64,000 bases of DNA from Candidatus Celerinatantimonas neptuna (GCA_911810475.1 OU461276.1:1600001-1664000); one strand, 5' to 3'. Shown: positions 48,544 through 58,918, counted from the stretch's first letter. Notes: generated from the letters alone by a model not told the origin. Numbers and translations are program-made.

Positions 48544-48657
48544 TCGGTTTTTTGAGTATCGGTTCTTATTTGATTTATGACGCAAGGGTATAAAAAGCAT
48601 TTATTCAGAGATTGTCAGTGTTATGATCGTTTTATAACTTGACGGCCTGTTTGATGA

Positions 48658-49632
48658 ATGACTGATTTCAGCTTTTCAACCTTAACACCTGAGCGTCTTC
48701 TTGATGCTTTGTCATCTATTGCTATTTATCCTGAGAGCGGTTTATTAGCTCTCAACAGTTATGAAAACCGGGTCTATCAATTTCTTAGTGATGATGGCAA
48801 TCGATATGTCGTGAAGTTTTATCGTTCCGGGCGATGGAATGATGACCAAATTCTCGAGGAACATCAATTTTGCCTGGAACTTGCCGGGGCCGAAGTGCCG
48901 GTGATTGCGCCCATTTCGATTCAAAATAAAACATTGCATCACTGGGAAGATGTACGATTTGCGCTGTTTCCCAGTGTTGGTGGGCGAAGTTTTGAAGTCG
49001 ATAGCCTTGATCAACTGGCTCAACTTGGGCGCTATCTGGGACGATTACACCAAATTGCCGGGAAAATCCCTTTTTCTCATCGCCTTCAATTGAGTATTGA
49101 AAGTTATATTGATGAGCCTTTAGTCGAATTAGAGAATTGGTTACCTGAAAGTTTACACGAATCTTTTTTTACAATAGCCCGACAAGTTGCTGACGAAGTG
49201 CGTGAGCAATATTGTGTGGTTCCGGATCAGTTGATTCGTTTACACGGTGATTGTCATCCAGGTAATATTTTGTGGCGCGAAGGCCCTCAGCTGGTGGATC
49301 TTGATGACGCCCGAATGGGGCCTGCTGTTCAGGATCTCTGGATGTTACTCAACGGTGAGCGACAAGAACGTCTGCTGCAACTGGATCTGTTGTTGGAAGG
49401 TTATGAAGATTTTTGCTCATTTCAAAGTGCACAGCTTTGTCTTATTGAACCGTTAAGGGCTATGCGAATGATCCATTATATGGGATGGTTGGCTAAGCGT
49501 TGGCAAGATCCGGCATTTCAGCAGGCTTTCCCCTGGTTCAATAGCCAACAATATTGGCAAAATCAGATTTTATCCCTTAAAGAACAATTAGCTTCGTTGC
49601 GTGAACCGCCTCTTACACTGTTTCTTGGATAA
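48658..49632 (+). CDS. srkA: Stress response kinase SrkA (YihE)
   Basis: A 324-aa aminoglycoside-phosphotransferase-like Ser/Thr kinase. The ATP-binding lysine is in RYVVKFYR (about 52-55), the catalytic loop IRLHGDCHPGNILW (about 196-209) and the metal motif LVDLDDARMGP. In E. coli SrkA limits stress-induced death by countering MazF/oxidative signalling, and is co-transcribed with dsbA under Cpx control. Synteny with yihD and dsbA is kept here. Confidence 0.93.
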   Translation: MTDFSFSTLTPERLLDALSSIAIYPESGLLALNSYENRVYQFLSDDGNRYVVKFYRSGRWNDDQILEEHQFCLELAGAEVPVIAPISIQNKTLHHWEDVRFALFPSVGGRSFEVDSLDQLAQLGRYLGRLHQIAGKIPFSHRLQLSIESYIDEPLVELENWLPESLHESFFTIARQVADEVREQYCVVPDQLIRLHGDCHPGNILWREGPQLVDLDDARMGPAVQDLWMLLNGERQERLLQLDLLLEGYEDFCSFQSAQLCLIEPLRAMRMIHYMGWLAKRWQDPAFQQAFPWFNSQQYWQNQILSLKEQLASLREPPLTLFLG

Positions 49633-49762
49633 AACGCTTACTGATTTTATTGTAATTTGACAATTGTGATTTTAGAGTGTTAAAAATAAGTGAGAAAAAT
49701 TGATCTATGTACGATAACCTCGTAAGCTTAACTCGCCTTTAATGACTGGGATCTTTGGTACT

Positions 49763-50368
49763 ATGAAAAAACTGCTTGTGATTGTTTTGGCTCTATTTAT
49801 TGTCGTGCCATTTGCGAATGCCGAAGCGTTTCAAGAAGGGGTAAATTATAAAGTTGTTCGTCAGGAAGCAACGGCAAAGCCCCAGATCATGGAGTTTTTC
49901 TCTTATTTTTGTCCTCACTGTTTTGCTTTTGAACCTATATTTGATGGGCTTGAGTCAGATTTGCCTAATGTTCAGTTTAAGCGAGTTCATGTTGCTTTCT
50001 TAGGTGGCGCGATGGGTGAAGAAATGGTTCGGGCCTATGCTGTTGCTGAAGTACTTCAGGTCACCAAGAAAATGACTCCGGTTCTTTTTGATGCTATTCA
50101 TATTCAGCATATTTCCTTGGCTAGTCGTGCTGATATTAGAAAACTATTTGTTGAACATGGTGTCTCTGGTGCGGATTTTGACAATGCTGTGAATAGTTTT
50201 GTTGTGAATGGTTTGGTTGCCGAAATGAATAAGACTGTTAAAGAGTATCATGTCATGGGGGTTCCAACCATTATCGTTAATGGTAAATATCAGGTGCTCC
50301 CCGGATCGGTTCAAACTGTGAATCAATACGTTAAACTGATTAAATACCTAGTCCACAAAAAGAATTAA
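49763..50368 (+). CDS. dsbA: Thiol:disulfide interchange protein DsbA
   Basis: A 201-aa periplasmic thioredoxin-fold oxidase. The signal peptide spans about residues 1-21 (MKKLLVIVLALFIVVPFANA). The active site is FFSYFCPHCFAFEP with the DsbA-type CPHC pair, and the cis-Pro loop is VMGVPTIIVNGKY. It introduces disulfides into exported proteins. The start is ATG 49763, directly at the signal peptide; the ORF extends seven codons further without need. Confidence 0.95.
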   Translation: MKKLLVIVLALFIVVPFANAEAFQEGVNYKVVRQEATAKPQIMEFFSYFCPHCFAFEPIFDGLESDLPNVQFKRVHVAFLGGAMGEEMVRAYAVAEVLQVTKKMTPVLFDAIHIQHISLASRADIRKLFVEHGVSGADFDNAVNSFVVNGLVAEMNKTVKEYHVMGVPTIIVNGKYQVLPGSVQTVNQYVKLIKYLVHKKN

Positions 50369-50413
50369 TATATCTTCGAAATGTGCTTCATTCACATGAA
50401 GCGCAGTATTTTA

Positions 50414-50449
50414 CTTAATGATATCGCTTCTTTTTGCGATATCATTAAG
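50414..50449. terminator. Strong hairpin between convergent dsbA and trmH
   Basis: A perfect 14-bp stem CTTAATGATATCGC / GCGATATCATTAAG with an 8-base loop. It is placed to end both convergent genes, although neither side has a long T run. Confidence 0.75.
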
Positions 50450-50458
50450 CCTGCCGTT

Positions 50459-51169
50459 TTAATCATCTAAATGCTGCAATGCTTCTTTGGACATCTGAAT
50501 TTTCTTCCACCAAAGCTCATCTGCGATGATCTCTCCATCTGTATTAATATCTGGTGTCGGGAGTCCTTTTTTGTGACAGATTTTCGCCAACACCGGGTGA
50601 CCCCCTTCAAAGAGAATACGAGTCTGCTCTTCTGGTGAAAGTTTACAAGGTCCCTGATACATATTGGCATCCTGGCGTTGGCGTTGGGCTTCATACATGA
50701 TGAGTGCATTGGCAACCGATACGTTGAGCGATTGGACCATTCCCACCATTGGGATGATGATATCCTGATCGGCCAGTGCTAAAGCATGTTCACTGATACC
50801 GGTTTTTTCGCGCCCGAGTAAAATAGCTGTTGGTTTTGTATAGTCAATTTCCCGAAAATCGATAGCCTTATCGGATAAGTGAGTTGCTAAAATTTGCATT
50901 CCCTGTGTTTTTAACGTGCTTACTGCCTGATCAATAGTGTTGTGTGACTGAACTTGCACCCAATTTTGACTTCCCATTGCGGTATCTGAGCGCAGCTCTT
51001 CACTTTGGTCTTTCCAGACGGCATGAACTTGATGAACGCCGACAGCATCACATGTTCTGACAATTGCTGAAAGGTTATGTGGTTTATGAACATTTTCAAT
51101 ACAGACGGTCAAATCTGGTTGACGAAGTGTCAATAATTGACGAATTCTATGATTGCGCTCAGGAGTCAT
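50459..51169 (-). CDS. trmH: tRNA (guanosine-2'-O-)-methyltransferase TrmH
   Basis: A 236-aa SPOUT methyltransferase. MTPERNHRIRQLLTLRQPDL aligns with the E. coli N-terminus. Motif 1 is ENVHKPHNLSAIVRTCDAVG with the catalytic Arg. Motif 2 is AILLGREKTGIS and motif 3 is IIIPMVGMVQSLNVSVANALI, the knotted SAM site. It 2'-O-methylates G18 of tRNA. The ORF could open 25 codons earlier inside the chemoreceptor gene, but homology starts at ATG 51169. Confidence 0.93.
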   Translation of the reverse strand: MTPERNHRIRQLLTLRQPDLTVCIENVHKPHNLSAIVRTCDAVGVHQVHAVWKDQSEELRSDTAMGSQNWVQVQSHNTIDQAVSTLKTQGMQILATHLSDKAIDFREIDYTKPTAILLGREKTGISEHALALADQDIIIPMVGMVQSLNVSVANALIMYEAQRQRQDANMYQGPCKLSPEEQTRILFEGGHPVLAKICHKKGLPTPDINTDGEIIADELWWKKIQMSKEALQHLDD

Positions 51170-51240
51170 AATTTCAGTTTTTTGATTAAAAAGCCGTTGA
51201 TTATAACGATATTTAACGGCTTTTACAGAGAGTTCAGCCA

Positions 51241-53250
51241 TCATTCTGTGAATGTGCTATTTACTCCGAAATTTTTAAAAATAGTATCTAATATTTGGTG
51301 CTGGTTATTGCTGATATTCTGGAACTTCATATGATATTGGTAGCGGTTGTTCGCTCCCCGGTTTGAGCCAACCAAATGACATTCTAGAGCAAGCGACTTA
51401 TCTTTTTCATAATGTAGCTTGATATGAATAGGCTGTTGGGGATTAAATTTTAGCTCATCTGTTGTAATAATCTGGGTTCCGCCAAGGCTTAGGTCCTCAG
51501 TCAGGCCTTCAAGTCTCATCTGGCCCTGCGAAAGTTCACAGTGGATGCCGGTTTTCATTCGTGGATGTTGGCGTTTTTCTAGTGATGCTTTTCCGATGTC
51601 CCGTTTGATAACGCCTAATTCAAACCGCTCAAGGTTATGATTGATTGATTGAGATATTTCAGAAAGTTTATCAGCTATGATTGATGATGCATGGGATTTT
51701 TGACGGCTGTCATCCAGCGTTTCATAGAGCTGCGTTTGTCTTTGTCTGAGCTCATTGAGTTGATCATGCTGAATCGTTGCCTGTTCACTAATTTGTTCCT
51801 GTGACTCAGTCACCTTGATAATTAATTGCCGGACGGCATCAATACTTGCCTCAGTATGGTTTGATTTTTCACGGCTTAATGTGACTTTCTCAGCGACATT
51901 TTTCATGCTCTGAACGGCATTGTTGACACCATCTGTCAGTTCCCCGATAAGTTTTCCAATTTCATTAGTTGATGTTCCTGTTCTAGCGGCCAGTGTTCTA
52001 ACTTCATCTGCGACCACTGCAAATCCCCGGCCCTGTTCGCCGGCCCGGGCAGCTTCGATTGCTGCATTTAATGCTAATAAATTGGTTTGTTCGGAAATGG
52101 TCTTAATCGCATCAACGATTCCGTAGACACTTTCTGCCGTACTGCTTAACGCTTGAATAACATCCGATGCACGCTCTGTTTCATAGGTTGTCGCCTGCAT
52201 GGTTTCAATGTTTTCTGCGACTGTATCACTGGCTATCTGGGACTGTTCGGTACATTGCGTCACAATTTGTGCTGTTTCTTGTGCTATATCACCAAAACGC
52301 CTTGATGCATCGGTGAGACCGTCAGAGCTATCGATCATCATTCGAAACTGATGTTGTTCTTCAGCATTAACGTTACTGATTTCGCTCGATAGTTTTGAAA
52401 CCTGATCAGCTGACATATGCACTTGATAGGAGGAACTTTGCATGTCGGCCAGAGAGTGTTGCAGCTTGGCCCGCATTTGTTCCAGATAAAGTGCAATCGA
52501 GCCAGTTTCACTGCTGTTGATTAGCTCATTCAGGTTTTTATTGGGTTCCAGTTGGCCGGTACTAATGTTTTTGGATATCCGTATCAGACGATCCATAGGC
52601 TTTGAAATACTCAGAATGACCCACCAGGAGCAGGCGATACAGATAATGAGCATCACCAGTGCCAGTAGCTCAATTTCTGCAATAAGATTGGTCGTTTCAT
52701 CATTGGTATGTAGGGTATACATCCCTACGGCCTTATTCATGGCCGCCATAGCTTGATGATTGAGTTGTAAGAAACGGTTAACGTTATCCTGAAAGTCAGC
52801 TTGCCCTTTTGATTGCTGCATCTTTTGGGCTGCCTGAATTTGAGACTGCCAGTTTTGTTTGACTTGCTTCAATTGCTTCAGATAATTGAGTGCACTTTTA
52901 TATTCGGGTAACGTGATTGGCTTGGTCATGCCCAGATCGGTATATGTTTGACCGCCATGTTGTAAAGCATTCAGTGAAATGGTGTAGAGCTTCTCTGTTT
53001 TGTTGAGCAGGAGTTTTTGTGCTGTGACCTGATCACGGGGTTGCATAGCCTGATAGAGCTGCTCGGTTGCAAATTTTTTGGTTAACATCCTCTGTCTGCC
53101 CGCGACATTAATAATTTCTGCGCTGGCAGTGTTATGTTGTAAGGATACCCATACAAGTATGGCAACGCCTAGTATGGATAAGGTGAGTAAGCACGCGAGC
53201 AAAATTATTTTGCCGCGAATACTGAAAACTTGTTTGACTTGCATCTGCAC
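51241..53250 (-). CDS. Methyl-accepting chemotaxis protein with PilJ-type sensor and C-terminal PilZ domain
   Basis: A 669-aa receptor. It has TM1 (about 14-36), a periplasmic PilJ/type-IV-pili-like sensor ([20 protein letters not shown] near 42-61), TM2 (about 190-212) and a HAMP-like linker. The MCP signalling hairpin has the conserved tip [20 protein letters not shown]. After the signalling domain a PilZ domain follows (about 560-660): the RxxxR motif in KRQHPRM and DLSLGG for the D/NxSxxG motif, so c-di-GMP binding is plausible. It sits between spoT and trmH, which are adjacent in enterobacteria, so it may be an insertion in that cluster. Confidence 0.88.
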   Translation of the reverse strand: MQMQVKQVFSIRGKIILLACLLTLSILGVAILVWVSLQHNTASAEIINVAGRQRMLTKKFATEQLYQAMQPRDQVTAQKLLLNKTEKLYTISLNALQHGGQTYTDLGMTKPITLPEYKSALNYLKQLKQVKQNWQSQIQAAQKMQQSKGQADFQDNVNRFLQLNHQAMAAMNKAVGMYTLHTNDETTNLIAEIELLALVMLIICIACSWWVILSISKPMDRLIRISKNISTGQLEPNKNLNELINSSETGSIALYLEQMRAKLQHSLADMQSSSYQVHMSADQVSKLSSEISNVNAEEQHQFRMMIDSSDGLTDASRRFGDIAQETAQIVTQCTEQSQIASDTVAENIETMQATTYETERASDVIQALSSTAESVYGIVDAIKTISEQTNLLALNAAIEAARAGEQGRGFAVVADEVRTLAARTGTSTNEIGKLIGELTDGVNNAVQSMKNVAEKVTLSREKSNHTEASIDAVRQLIIKVTESQEQISEQATIQHDQLNELRQRQTQLYETLDDSRQKSHASSIIADKLSEISQSINHNLERFELGVIKRDIGKASLEKRQHPRMKTGIHCELSQGQMRLEGLTEDLSLGGTQIITTDELKFNPQQPIHIKLHYEKDKSLALECHLVGSNRGANNRYQYHMKFQNISNNQHQILDTIFKNFGVNSTFTE

Positions 53251-53301
53251 CTCCTTGCTCGCTCTTTAATCAGTATAGAAGTGAGGGCAGTATTTGTGTG
53301 G

Positions 53302-55407
53302 TTAATTTCGATTGCGTACGATTCGGAGCACTTCAGGGATAGCTTTGATTTTACGCATTATACCGGCAAGGTGTACGCGGCTTTTTGTGGTAATGATTAA
53401 ATCTATCGTGTAAACACGACCTTCTTTTTCTTCTGTGACAATATTGTGGATATTCGCACCTGTTGAAGCGACGACATTTGTCAGGTTGGCAAGAATTCCT
53501 TGATGGTTCACAACGTCGATCCGTAATTCAGTCCGGTACTCTGAAATCTGATCGGCATCATCTGTCCAGCGTAGCGTAATGTAACGATCTGGCTCTTTCT
53601 GATATCCGTAGATATTCCGGCACGATTCCATATGAACGACCAACCCTTTACCCGGACTGATATGACCGACGATTGGGTCGCCGGGAATCGGATGGCAGCA
53701 TTTTGCATAGGTCACCATCACGCCCTCTGCACCACGAATCGGCATCGAGCCATGTCGGTGTGTCAACATAGCTTTATCTTCCCCGAGTAGGCGACGGGCA
53801 ACAACCAGGCTCATTGCATTACCTGAACCGATTTCTGTGAGAAGTGCGTCCAGATTGACACATTTTGTATCGATGAGGACTTGTTGTAGATTTTCCTCAT
53901 TGATTTCATCAATGCTGTGTTCTCCGAGTGCATGATTGAGTAGACGTTTACCAAGTGCAATCGAATCTTGCGCTTCCTGCGTTTTTAAGAATTGGCGAAT
54001 TTTCCCCCGGGCTTTACCCGTGACGACGAAATTTAACCAGGCTGCATTAGGCCTTGCTCCCGGTGCTGTAATAATCTCAACTGTTTGTCCGTTGGTTAAT
54101 GCTCTGCTTAATGGATAAGGCTGACGATTAACTCTGGCGCCAACGCAAGCATTTCCTATATCGGTATGAACGGCGTAGGCGAAGTCGACGGGGGTCGCTC
54201 CGGCGGCCATCTCGATGATTCTTCCTTCAGGTGTAAACACATATATTTCGTCAGGAAACAAATCAGTTTTAACATTTTCAATGAATTCAAAGGAGCTGCC
54301 GGCACTTTGCTGGAGTTCAAGCAAACTTTGCATCCACCTTTGTGCCCTGATTTGAGCGGTACTGCCCGTTGGTTCATGGGTTTTATAAGACCAGTGAGCC
54401 GCTACACCTTTATCGGCCATTTGGTCCATATGTTCCGTGCGGATCTGTATTTCAACAGGGACACCGTGCGGGCCGACAAGACTGGTATGAAGTGATTGAT
54501 ACCCATTCGCTTTGGGGATTGCAATGTAATCTTTAAAACGTCCGGGCCGGGGTTTAAAAAGACTGTGCATTTGCCCGACAACCCGATAACAAGTATCCAG
54601 CGTATCGACGATAATGCGAAATGCATACAGATCCATAACTTCATGAAACTGCAATTCTTTTTTGACCATTTTTGTGTAGATACTATAAAGATTTTTTTCA
54701 CGTCCAAAGACGCGGGCTTCTATATGGGCCTCTTTAAGTCGATCCGTGATTTCATCGAGAATACTGAGGATTAATTCTTTGCGGTTGCCCCTGGCATTTT
54801 TAACGGCGCTTTTAAGAACTCTGGAGCGCATCGGGTAAAGGGCTTCAAAACCCAGCTCTTCTAACTCGGTTTTAATCGAGTGAATCCCTAAGCGGTTTGC
54901 AATAGGGCTATAGATTTCGAGAGTTTCCCGGGCAATGCGTCGCCTTTTATCTGGTCTTAGAGCCCCTAAAGTTCGCATATTATGAGTACGATCGGTCAAT
55001 TTGATCAGAATCACCCGAATATCCTGAACCATTGCCATCATCATTTTACGAAAATTTTCAGCCTGGGCTTCTTTTTTGTCCCGGAATTTAAGTTTATCGA
55101 GTTTGCTGACGCCTTCGACCAGATCGGCAATATTTTTGCCGAATTGGGCTTCAAGTACCTCATAACTGATTTCGGTATCTTCGATGACGTCATGCAAAAG
55201 GGCCGCTGCGAGAGTTTCATAATCCATTCGCATTTCAGCCAGGAGTTTTGAGACAGCAAGCGGGTGAGTAATGTAAGGTTCTCCGCTTGAGCGGAATTGT
55301 CCTTCATGAGCGTCCCGGGCGACAATATAAGCTTGCGTGAGTAGCTCTATTTGCTGCTCATCGAGATACTGGCTTGCGACCTCTTTAAGGCTTTCGAACA
55401 AATACAA
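53302..55407 (-). CDS. spoT: Bifunctional (p)ppGpp synthetase/hydrolase SpoT
   Basis: A 701-aa protein close to E. coli SpoT along its length. It has the HD hydrolase (HPLAVSKLLAEM and ALLHDVIEDTEISYE, about 40-75), the synthetase domain (GREKNLYSIYTKM; YAFRIIVDTLDTCYRVVGQM), TGS (DEIYVFTPEGRIIEMAAGAT), helical, CC and ACT domains to the last residues IVRNRN. It balances the alarmone during fatty-acid and carbon starvation. TTG 55407 (Leu-Tyr-Leu-Phe-Glu, matching E. coli MYLFE) has AAGGGG about seven bases ahead; GTG 55425 would add six residues. Confidence 0.95.
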   Translation of the reverse strand: MYLFESLKEVASQYLDEQQIELLTQAYIVARDAHEGQFRSSGEPYITHPLAVSKLLAEMRMDYETLAAALLHDVIEDTEISYEVLEAQFGKNIADLVEGVSKLDKLKFRDKKEAQAENFRKMMMAMVQDIRVILIKLTDRTHNMRTLGALRPDKRRRIARETLEIYSPIANRLGIHSIKTELEELGFEALYPMRSRVLKSAVKNARGNRKELILSILDEITDRLKEAHIEARVFGREKNLYSIYTKMVKKELQFHEVMDLYAFRIIVDTLDTCYRVVGQMHSLFKPRPGRFKDYIAIPKANGYQSLHTSLVGPHGVPVEIQIRTEHMDQMADKGVAAHWSYKTHEPTGSTAQIRAQRWMQSLLELQQSAGSSFEFIENVKTDLFPDEIYVFTPEGRIIEMAAGATPVDFAYAVHTDIGNACVGARVNRQPYPLSRALTNGQTVEIITAPGARPNAAWLNFVVTGKARGKIRQFLKTQEAQDSIALGKRLLNHALGEHSIDEINEENLQQVLIDTKCVNLDALLTEIGSGNAMSLVVARRLLGEDKAMLTHRHGSMPIRGAEGVMVTYAKCCHPIPGDPIVGHISPGKGLVVHMESCRNIYGYQKEPDRYITLRWTDDADQISEYRTELRIDVVNHQGILANLTNVVASTGANIHNIVTEEKEGRVYTIDLIITTKSRVHLAGIMRKIKAIPEVLRIVRNRN

Positions 55408-55537
55408 TCCGCCACCCCTTGGCACATCAATGATTAACGATTGGCAATCTGCATTAGAAATAATTATGAAAAGTTTATTGCGCCGAGTAAACCCGACGCG
55501 TCATTAATCTGTAGGAAGGACCACTACAAATAGAGCA

Positions 55538-55810
55538 TTAGTTATGTTTATCAGCAATGGCTGCAACTGCTGCTAATTCGGCTGCTTCTCGTTCCTGACG
55601 TTCCTGACGATCCTGAGCGTCCATAACTTCGCCGTCGATAAGGCCGCCTTCGATCTCTCTTAGCGCAATAACTGTCGGTTTATCATTATCTTCTTGAACT
55701 AGAGGTTCTTTGCCTTCAGCGAGTTGCCGAGCGCGTCGCGCTGCCATTAAAATCAGATCAAAGCGGTTGCCGATTTTTTTGACCGCATCTTCAACTGTAA
55801 CCCGTGCCAT
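55538..55810 (-). CDS. rpoZ: RNA polymerase omega subunit
   Basis: A 90-aa protein: [20 protein letters not shown] then [10 protein letters not shown], the RpoZ core, with an acidic C-terminal tail. It stabilises the beta' subunit and forms part of a ppGpp site. It lies between gmk and spoT as in E. coli. Confidence 0.97.
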   Translation of the reverse strand: MARVTVEDAVKKIGNRFDLILMAARRARQLAEGKEPLVQEDNDKPTVIALREIEGGLIDGEVMDAQDRQERQEREAAELAAVAAIADKHN

Positions 55811-55844
55811 GTGTAACTCCGTTGTTCAAAAATGACCCAAAATA

Positions 55845-56486
55845 TTAATCGATCTCAGACTGTTTTGCCAGTAATTCTGTAATCAGAGTCTGGTATTTTA
55901 TGGACTGTGCGCTCTGATGCAAGCGTTGGCTCTGTAAAATAGCCTGTAATTGATTGACTGCCTCGTCGAAAACATTGTTAATAATGAGATAATCGTACTC
56001 ATTATAGTGACTCATTTCACTGCGTGCTTCATTCATTCGGGCTTCAATAACGGAGCTGCTATCCTGTCCCCGCATCTTTAGCCTATGCTTTAATTCATCG
56101 CGACTGGGGGGCAGAATAAAAACAGAGACAGCTTCAGGCATTTGTTCGCGAACCTGTCTTGCGCCTTGCCAGTCAATATCAAGGAACACGTCAATCCCTT
56201 GCAGGAGCATTTGTTCGATAGCTAGCCGGGACGTGCCGTAATAATTGCCAAATACATGGGCATATTCAAAAAAAGCATTTCGGGCTATCAATGCTTCGAA
56301 TTCATTGACAGAGACAAAGTGATAATGGGTTCCATTCTCTTCACCAGGGCGAATGGAACGCGTGGTATGAGAGATGGAAACTTGAATAGGCCAGGTGGGA
56401 TTTCGATTGATTAAAGCGCTAATCATCGATGATTTTCCTGCTCCGCTTGGAGCGGAAACGATATAAAGAGTGCCTTTAGCTTCCAT
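55845..56486 (-). CDS. gmk: Guanylate kinase
   Basis: A 213-aa enzyme. The P-loop is [11 protein letters not shown] (about 11-21), the GMP-binding block [20 protein letters not shown] (about 39-58), and Walker [12 protein letters not shown]. It makes GDP from GMP. First gene of the gmk-rpoZ-spoT run. Confidence 0.97.
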   Translation of the reverse strand: MEAKGTLYIVSAPSGAGKSSMISALINRNPTWPIQVSISHTTRSIRPGEENGTHYHFVSVNEFEALIARNAFFEYAHVFGNYYGTSRLAIEQMLLQGIDVFLDIDWQGARQVREQMPEAVSVFILPPSRDELKHRLKMRGQDSSSVIEARMNEARSEMSHYNEYDYLIINNVFDEAVNQLQAILQSQRLHQSAQSIKYQTLITELLAKQSEID

Positions 56487-56727
56487 AATGACTGGTTTTT
56501 ACGGTGAATAATATAAAGGCATCTGAGGGTAACCATTTTAGAGATGAAATTAAAGGGATCAACCGGACCATTTTTTTATTTTATTGATCGAGTATGGGAT
56601 CTTCAGTAGGGGTCAGTTGATTCGGTTTACAGATCAGCAGAAAATGGCACCTTTATACATTGGATCTGTCAGGGTGTGCTTTGTTGTTGTTTTGTGGCCA
56701 CATACCCTGATTTATGGGAGTTTCAGG

Positions 56728-57375
56728 ATGAAGTTACATATCTATGAGCATTGTCCGTTCTGCGTTAAAGCACAAATGATATTTGGGTTAAAAGGATTAC
56801 CTGTTACATTTAATGTGCTGTTAAACGATGATGTTAATATGCCTGTTAAGATGATAGGTCAGAAAATGGTACCTATTCTGGAAAAAGATGATGGTCACTG
56901 TATTCCTGAAAGCATGGATATTGTCCATTTTGTAGATTCGTTGGATGGGCAACCGTGGGTGAAGAGACGGGCTGATAAAGAATTAGAACAATGGATGAGT
57001 GAACATCAGGCCCTGGTTTATAAATTAGTTATTCCCCGCAATGTTCAGTTGCCATTTGGTGAATTTAAAACTCAATCGGCTCGGAATTATTATATTCAGG
57101 CGAAAACACAAATCATAGGTGATTTTACAGAGCATCTTAATCACAGTGCTGATTATCTGGCTCAACTGAACCCTTCTCTTCGTCAATTAGCACCTATGAT
57201 TGAAAGTGAACGGGCTGTGAATGGTGAATTATCAGAAGATGACTTTCATCTGTTTGCCATGTTGAGAGGATTATCTGCCGTTAAAGGAATTGAATTGCCG
57301 CCAAGGGTGGACGCATACCGACTTCGGATGGCAGAACTAACCGGAGTGGAGTTGCTAGATGAAGCTGCCATTTAA
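56728..57375 (+). CDS. grxB: Glutaredoxin 2
   Basis: A 215-aa GST-like glutaredoxin. It begins MKLHIYEHCPFCVKAQMIFG with the CPFC redox pair, then VLLNDDVNMPVKMIGQKMVP and ESMDIVHFVD, all as in E. coli GrxB. A helical C-terminal domain follows. It reduces disulfides with glutathione in the cytosol. The open frame extends 48 codons upstream with no family match; ATG 56728 with GGGAG/CAGGA nearby is the start. Confidence 0.92.
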   Translation: MKLHIYEHCPFCVKAQMIFGLKGLPVTFNVLLNDDVNMPVKMIGQKMVPILEKDDGHCIPESMDIVHFVDSLDGQPWVKRRADKELEQWMSEHQALVYKLVIPRNVQLPFGEFKTQSARNYYIQAKTQIIGDFTEHLNHSADYLAQLNPSLRQLAPMIESERAVNGELSEDDFHLFAMLRGLSAVKGIELPPRVDAYRLRMAELTGVELLDEAAI

Positions 57376-57488
57376 TCCATAGCTAAAAACAATTGTTTTA
57401 ATATGGATAATTGCTTTGATAAAAAAGTTAACCTGGGTTAACTTTAATGACGTCAACGAAAGATTATTAATTCTAAAGGAGAAAACCT

Positions 57489-57953
57489 ATGAATCGCATT
57501 GGTTTAGATGAACAGACAGCCATTAAATTGATTGAAGGTCTGGATGAACTTTTGGCTAATTATCAGGTGTTATATCAAAACGTCCGTGGTTATCACTGGA
57601 ATATTCGCGGTGATAAATTCTTTGAGTTACACGCAAAATTCGAACTGACTTATAATGATTTGATTACTAAAATTGATGAAGTTGCGGAACGTATTTTGAC
57701 TTTAGGTGGTACACCATCACATAGCTACAGCAGTTATCTGAAAAACAGTGGTATTAAGGAACACACAGGTGTGCATGACGGTAATGCTTGCGTGAGTGGT
57801 TTGCTTGATGGATATCAGTCTTTGTTGAAACAGCAAAGAAGCCTGCTATCAAAAGCGGCTGAAGCTGGCGATGAAGGTACTGTTACTTTATTAAGTGATT
57901 ATATTGCAGCGCAGGAAAAAGAAGTTTGGATGCTGTCAGCTTATATTGCCTAA
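57489..57953 (+). CDS. Dps/ferritin-like DNA-protection protein
   Basis: A 154-aa four-helix protein of the Dps family. The ferroxidase residues lie in YHWNIRGDKFFELHAKFE (His, Asp, Glu, about 37-54) and in DEVAERILTLGGTP. Dps shells oxidise and store iron with peroxide and shield DNA. AAAGGAG lies before ATG 57489. Repeat copy 4 begins six bases after the stop, so it may act as the transcript end. Confidence 0.9.
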   Translation: MNRIGLDEQTAIKLIEGLDELLANYQVLYQNVRGYHWNIRGDKFFELHAKFELTYNDLITKIDEVAERILTLGGTPSHSYSSYLKNSGIKEHTGVHDGNACVSGLLDGYQSLLKQQRSLLSKAAEAGDEGTVTLLSDYIAAQEKEVWMLSAYIA

Positions 57954-57959
57954 TGATTT

Positions 57960-58278
57960 GACCTCAACTCGGGAGAGAAAAATCTTTAGGACAAGGAATT
58001 AAGCCTGATTTTTGCGTTAAATGTTTGCCATAGAATCACTATGGCAGAATGAGTTACCTTGAATTTAAGCTTAATTTCTATATCTGAAAAGATGTTCTTT
58101 CACAATATGAGCCAATTGCGGTCGATTGTGATTGTCTATCCGGAGCTGAGGTTCATTTGCCTATTCTTTCTATTCAGGTTGATTCTGAATAATGCCTTAA
58201 CCCCATCTTAGAAATTGCCCGATACTGACATTTATGCGTAAAGCGACTAGTTGTGACTTCTTATCCCGAGTTGAGGTT
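57960..58278. repeat. Palindromic dispersed repeat, copy 4 (diverged, with an extra right end)
   Basis: A worn full-length copy runs from GACCTCAACTCGGGA (57960) to TATCCGGAGCTGAGGTTC (about 58138-58154) and keeps the central GCCATAG / CTATGGC hairpin. After about 90 bp of other sequence a second, fresh right end follows (TTGTGACTTCTTATCCCGAGTTGAGGTT split over 58251-58278). This suggests one element inserted into or recombined with another. It separates convergent dps and the MarR gene. Confidence 0.8.
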
Positions 58279-58280
58279 AT

Positions 58281-58715
58281 TCAAAAAGATTGCGTCAGGT
58301 TACTTTTCATTTTTCGAATCGTTTCGATGAAATCATGTGTTGCCTGTTCTGATAAATTCCCCAAAGCCGTTTTATTGACTTTTTGGATGGCCTGATGGAT
58401 ATCATCAAGCTCAGTATTAGCTTTAGATGTGAGGTAAAGAAGATAGGCTCGTCGGTCATTGGGAGCCACACGGCGTTCGATAAGTCCCTGTTGTTGCAGT
58501 TGATCTAATACCCTGGCCAGAGTAATTGGCTGAATATCCAGTCGCTCTGCAAGTTCAATCTGCCTTGCTCCTTCTGATTGAGCGATATGAATGAGAACTT
58601 TCGCCTGGTTAAAAGTGAGCTTTGAGAATTTTACATGCGATTGATAGGATTTCTTCATCGCACGCAGTAAATCTCCAAATAGAAAACCAATATTTACAGA
58701 GTCATCATGTGGCAT
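58281..58715 (-). CDS. MarR-family transcriptional regulator
   Basis: A 144-aa winged-helix protein. The recognition region is GARQIELAERLDIQPITLAR then VLDQLQQQGLIERR (about 48-80), with the DxRxY wing NDRRAYLLYLT. It lies near the choline transporter genes, with a roughly 200-bp gap and the same strand. Whether it controls them is unknown; the usual TetR-type BetI was not seen in the window. The stop codon lies two bases after repeat copy 4. Confidence 0.85.
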   Translation of the reverse strand: MPHDDSVNIGFLFGDLLRAMKKSYQSHVKFSKLTFNQAKVLIHIAQSEGARQIELAERLDIQPITLARVLDQLQQQGLIERRVAPNDRRAYLLYLTSKANTELDDIHQAIQKVNKTALGNLSEQATHDFIETIRKMKSNLTQSF

Positions 58716-58918
58716 TAGGGTCAGCAGGTAATTATAAGTAAATAATATTATAAGTATTGCTTACTATTTAAAACAAGCAATTCGGTGCAAAATTGTTATT
58801 TCTGATACAGATCTGAGTCGATTTTAAAGGAGTTGGTTGTGATATTTATAAATAAGCCAATACCTGTAGAATCAGATATTGGCCGGAATGGTTATGTAAT
58901 TATCTTTGGTTGAGGTGA

